Shown: one piece after another, positions 5,894 to 6,925 of the stretch | How positions within the stretch are numbered: the stretch's first letter is position 1 | Layout of the letters: each line of letters starts with the position of its first letter | Assembly: GCA_018663815.1 (NCBI GenBank) | Contig: JABJPQ010000124.1 | Span: forward strand, 1 to 6,925 | Source: Halobacteriovoraceae bacterium | Lineage (GTDB): Bacteria > Bdellovibrionota > Bacteriovoracia > Bacteriovoracales > Bacteriovoracaceae | Length of the DNA stretch: 6,925 nt | Direction of reading: 5' to 3' | Translations under genes and position numbers: made by a program | The notes under the pieces: generated by a model | What the model was told of the DNA's origin: nothing | The model's input: only the letters and a program-made list of their open reading frames with translations | The model's database searches: none

Positions 5894-6925
5894 ATGGATA
5901 TTAAGAAAATTTTCAACATAATCCTTTTGGCCCTATCGCTTTCGACGATATTTATTACTTTAATTAGTTATATTATATTTAAACTTAGGCAAGCAGTTAG
6001 CGCAAATATCGATCATGATGAAGACCAATTAGATGGAACTTACTTTCGAAAGTATAATCCTGAGTTAGAAAAAATTAATGAAGAAAAAAAACAAGAGAGT
6101 GATGCGCTAGCAAAAAACCCTAAAAAGGCGATATTTAAATTTGTCGGAATGGCCGTTTTTGTTTTTCTCTGCATCTTCACAGTTTTTATGTTGGAAGATT
6201 ATTTTAAGTATAGAGAACAAGTAAAAAACAAGATGATGTCTGCTCACGATTTCAAACAATTAATTGCTGAAGGCTTACTGGCCAAGCATGATTACAATCC
6301 TTACCACGGCCCCGTCAAAATCTCTGAAAAATTATCCAACAACGCAAAAGCACAGATGAAACAATTTGTTACAAGCTTTAAAAACCAAAATTTTTGCGTC
6401 GCCTCTAACACCCGTACCCAGCAACTTAATTTTAATGATCATAACAAAGCAAAAAAAGCATGGCTGGAGTTTTTTGCAAGACATAGTCTTAAAGCAACAG
6501 TTCACGAAAACATTAAAAATATACCTGACTGCTTTTGGATTTTTCCGCACATAAAAAGTCTTAGTCGCAAAGAGTGGGCTATTGTGAGTCCTATTTTAAA
6601 GCAAAAGCGTTCTATCATCACCGGTAGTTTCTATGCTTTAAATGGAATAGGTAAAAAAAATAAAAACAACCCTTTTTATGAAATATTCCCTTCTCGTCCT
6701 CAGGCTGAAAAAAAAATAAGTGCAACATTGGTTCATGCCGAGAGTGATTCTTTTTGGGACATACCTGCTGGTCGATTACTTAATTGGCATCCCATAAATA
6801 AGAATTGGTCTTTTATTGAGTCTAAAAAAATAACTTCTTTAGTTGCAGGTAAATTTGAAGGTCGTATCTTTAAAAACAAAAACAATGACTACGCAGCTTA
6901 CAAAAGTCGCTTTCAAAAAGCAAAA
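5894..6925 (+). CDS. Membrane-anchored protein of unknown function downstream of the synthase (3' end outside window)
   Basis: The frame is open from ATG 5894 through 344 codons to the window edge, so the C-terminus is missing. It starts 3 bp after the synthase stop, clearly the same operon. Residues 8-29 and 79-100 are membrane helices separated by a charged ~49-residue loop rich in Lys and Glu. The loop is basic next to both helices, so by the positive-inside rule it is probably cytoplasmic and the long C-terminal part periplasmic. Around residues 205-250 the pattern 'DCFWIFPHIKSLSRKEW ... ITGSFYALNGIG' recalls GATase-like (class I amidotransferase fold) domains attached to carbohydrate-active proteins, where a hydrophobic strand is followed by a 'place-the-limit' helix and a Gly turn. 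This is a weak resemblance. A catalytic domain, for example a deacetylase, could follow beyond the window. It occupies the place of pgaD, which also encodes a two-helix protein, but is much larger. I cannot name its function. Confidence 0.75.
   Translation, partial: MDIKKIFNIILLALSLSTIFITLISYIIFKLRQAVSANIDHDEDQLDGTYFRKYNPELEKINEEKKQESDALAKNPKKAIFKFVGMAVFVFLCIFTVFMLEDYFKYREQVKNKMMSAHDFKQLIAEGLLAKHDYNPYHGPVKISEKLSNNAKAQMKQFVTSFKNQNFCVASNTRTQQLNFNDHNKAKKAWLEFFARHSLKATVHENIKNIPDCFWIFPHIKSLSRKEWAIVSPILKQKRSIITGSFYALNGIGKKNKNNPFYEIFPSRPQAEKKISATLVHAESDSFWDIPAGRLLNWHPINKNWSFIESKKITSLVAGKFEGRIFKNKNNDYAAYKSRFQKAK

Noticed and set aside
6332..6554. Two short overlapping reading frames (minus 6332-6550, plus 6366-6554)
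   Set aside because: Both lie inside the long open frame from 5894 to the window end, which begins 3 bp after the synthase gene and encodes clear membrane helices. These are shadows in other frames.

Overview
The window is AT-rich DNA from a Gram-negative bacterium: there are signal peptides, an outer-membrane beta-barrel and a lipoprotein-type N-terminus. Base composition, lysine-rich proteins and gene make-up would suit a low-GC predatory group such as the Bacteriovoracales (Bdellovibrionota). That placement is inference; no marker gene here fixes the taxon.

Layout: a small secreted protein of unknown function (56-424, +); an outer-membrane beta-barrel resembling the C-terminal barrels of PgaA/BcsC-type exporters (481-1440, +); a convergent, secreted NodB-type polysaccharide deacetylase (1432-2580, -) whose 3' end overlaps the barrel gene by 9 bp; and, upstream of it in the same minus-strand unit, a membrane-attached clan GH-A (GH113-like) glycoside hydrolase gene split by one in-frame TAA (2549-3583, -). 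A 91-bp divergent promoter region follows. The plus-strand unit then encodes a response regulator with a non-standard output domain (3675-4586), a PgaC-like processive family 2 glycosyltransferase (4589-5890), and a membrane-anchored protein that runs off the window end (5894-6925). These three genes are separated by only 2 and 3 bp. No RNA genes, mobile elements, CRISPR arrays or clear intrinsic terminators were seen, and no stretch over 300 bases lacks a gene.

Read together, this looks like an exopolysaccharide synthesis, modification and export locus of the poly-N-acetylglucosamine (Pga) type, rearranged. The synthase would make and extrude a beta-linked polymer, the deacetylase and hydrolase-like protein would act on it in the periplasm, and the barrel would pass it through the outer membrane. 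In E. coli PgaB the deacetylase and hydrolase domains are fused; here they are separate genes. In PgaA the barrel carries a TPR domain; here it stands alone. The regulator sits in the synthase operon and probably controls it. The polymer itself cannot be told from sequence.

Most worth checking: the in-frame stop in the hydrolase gene, the degenerate metal-binding motif of the deacetylase, the unrecognised output domain of the regulator, the two-helix protein in the PgaD position, and an 18-of-20 sequence match placed just upstream of both the barrel gene and the regulator-synthase operon.
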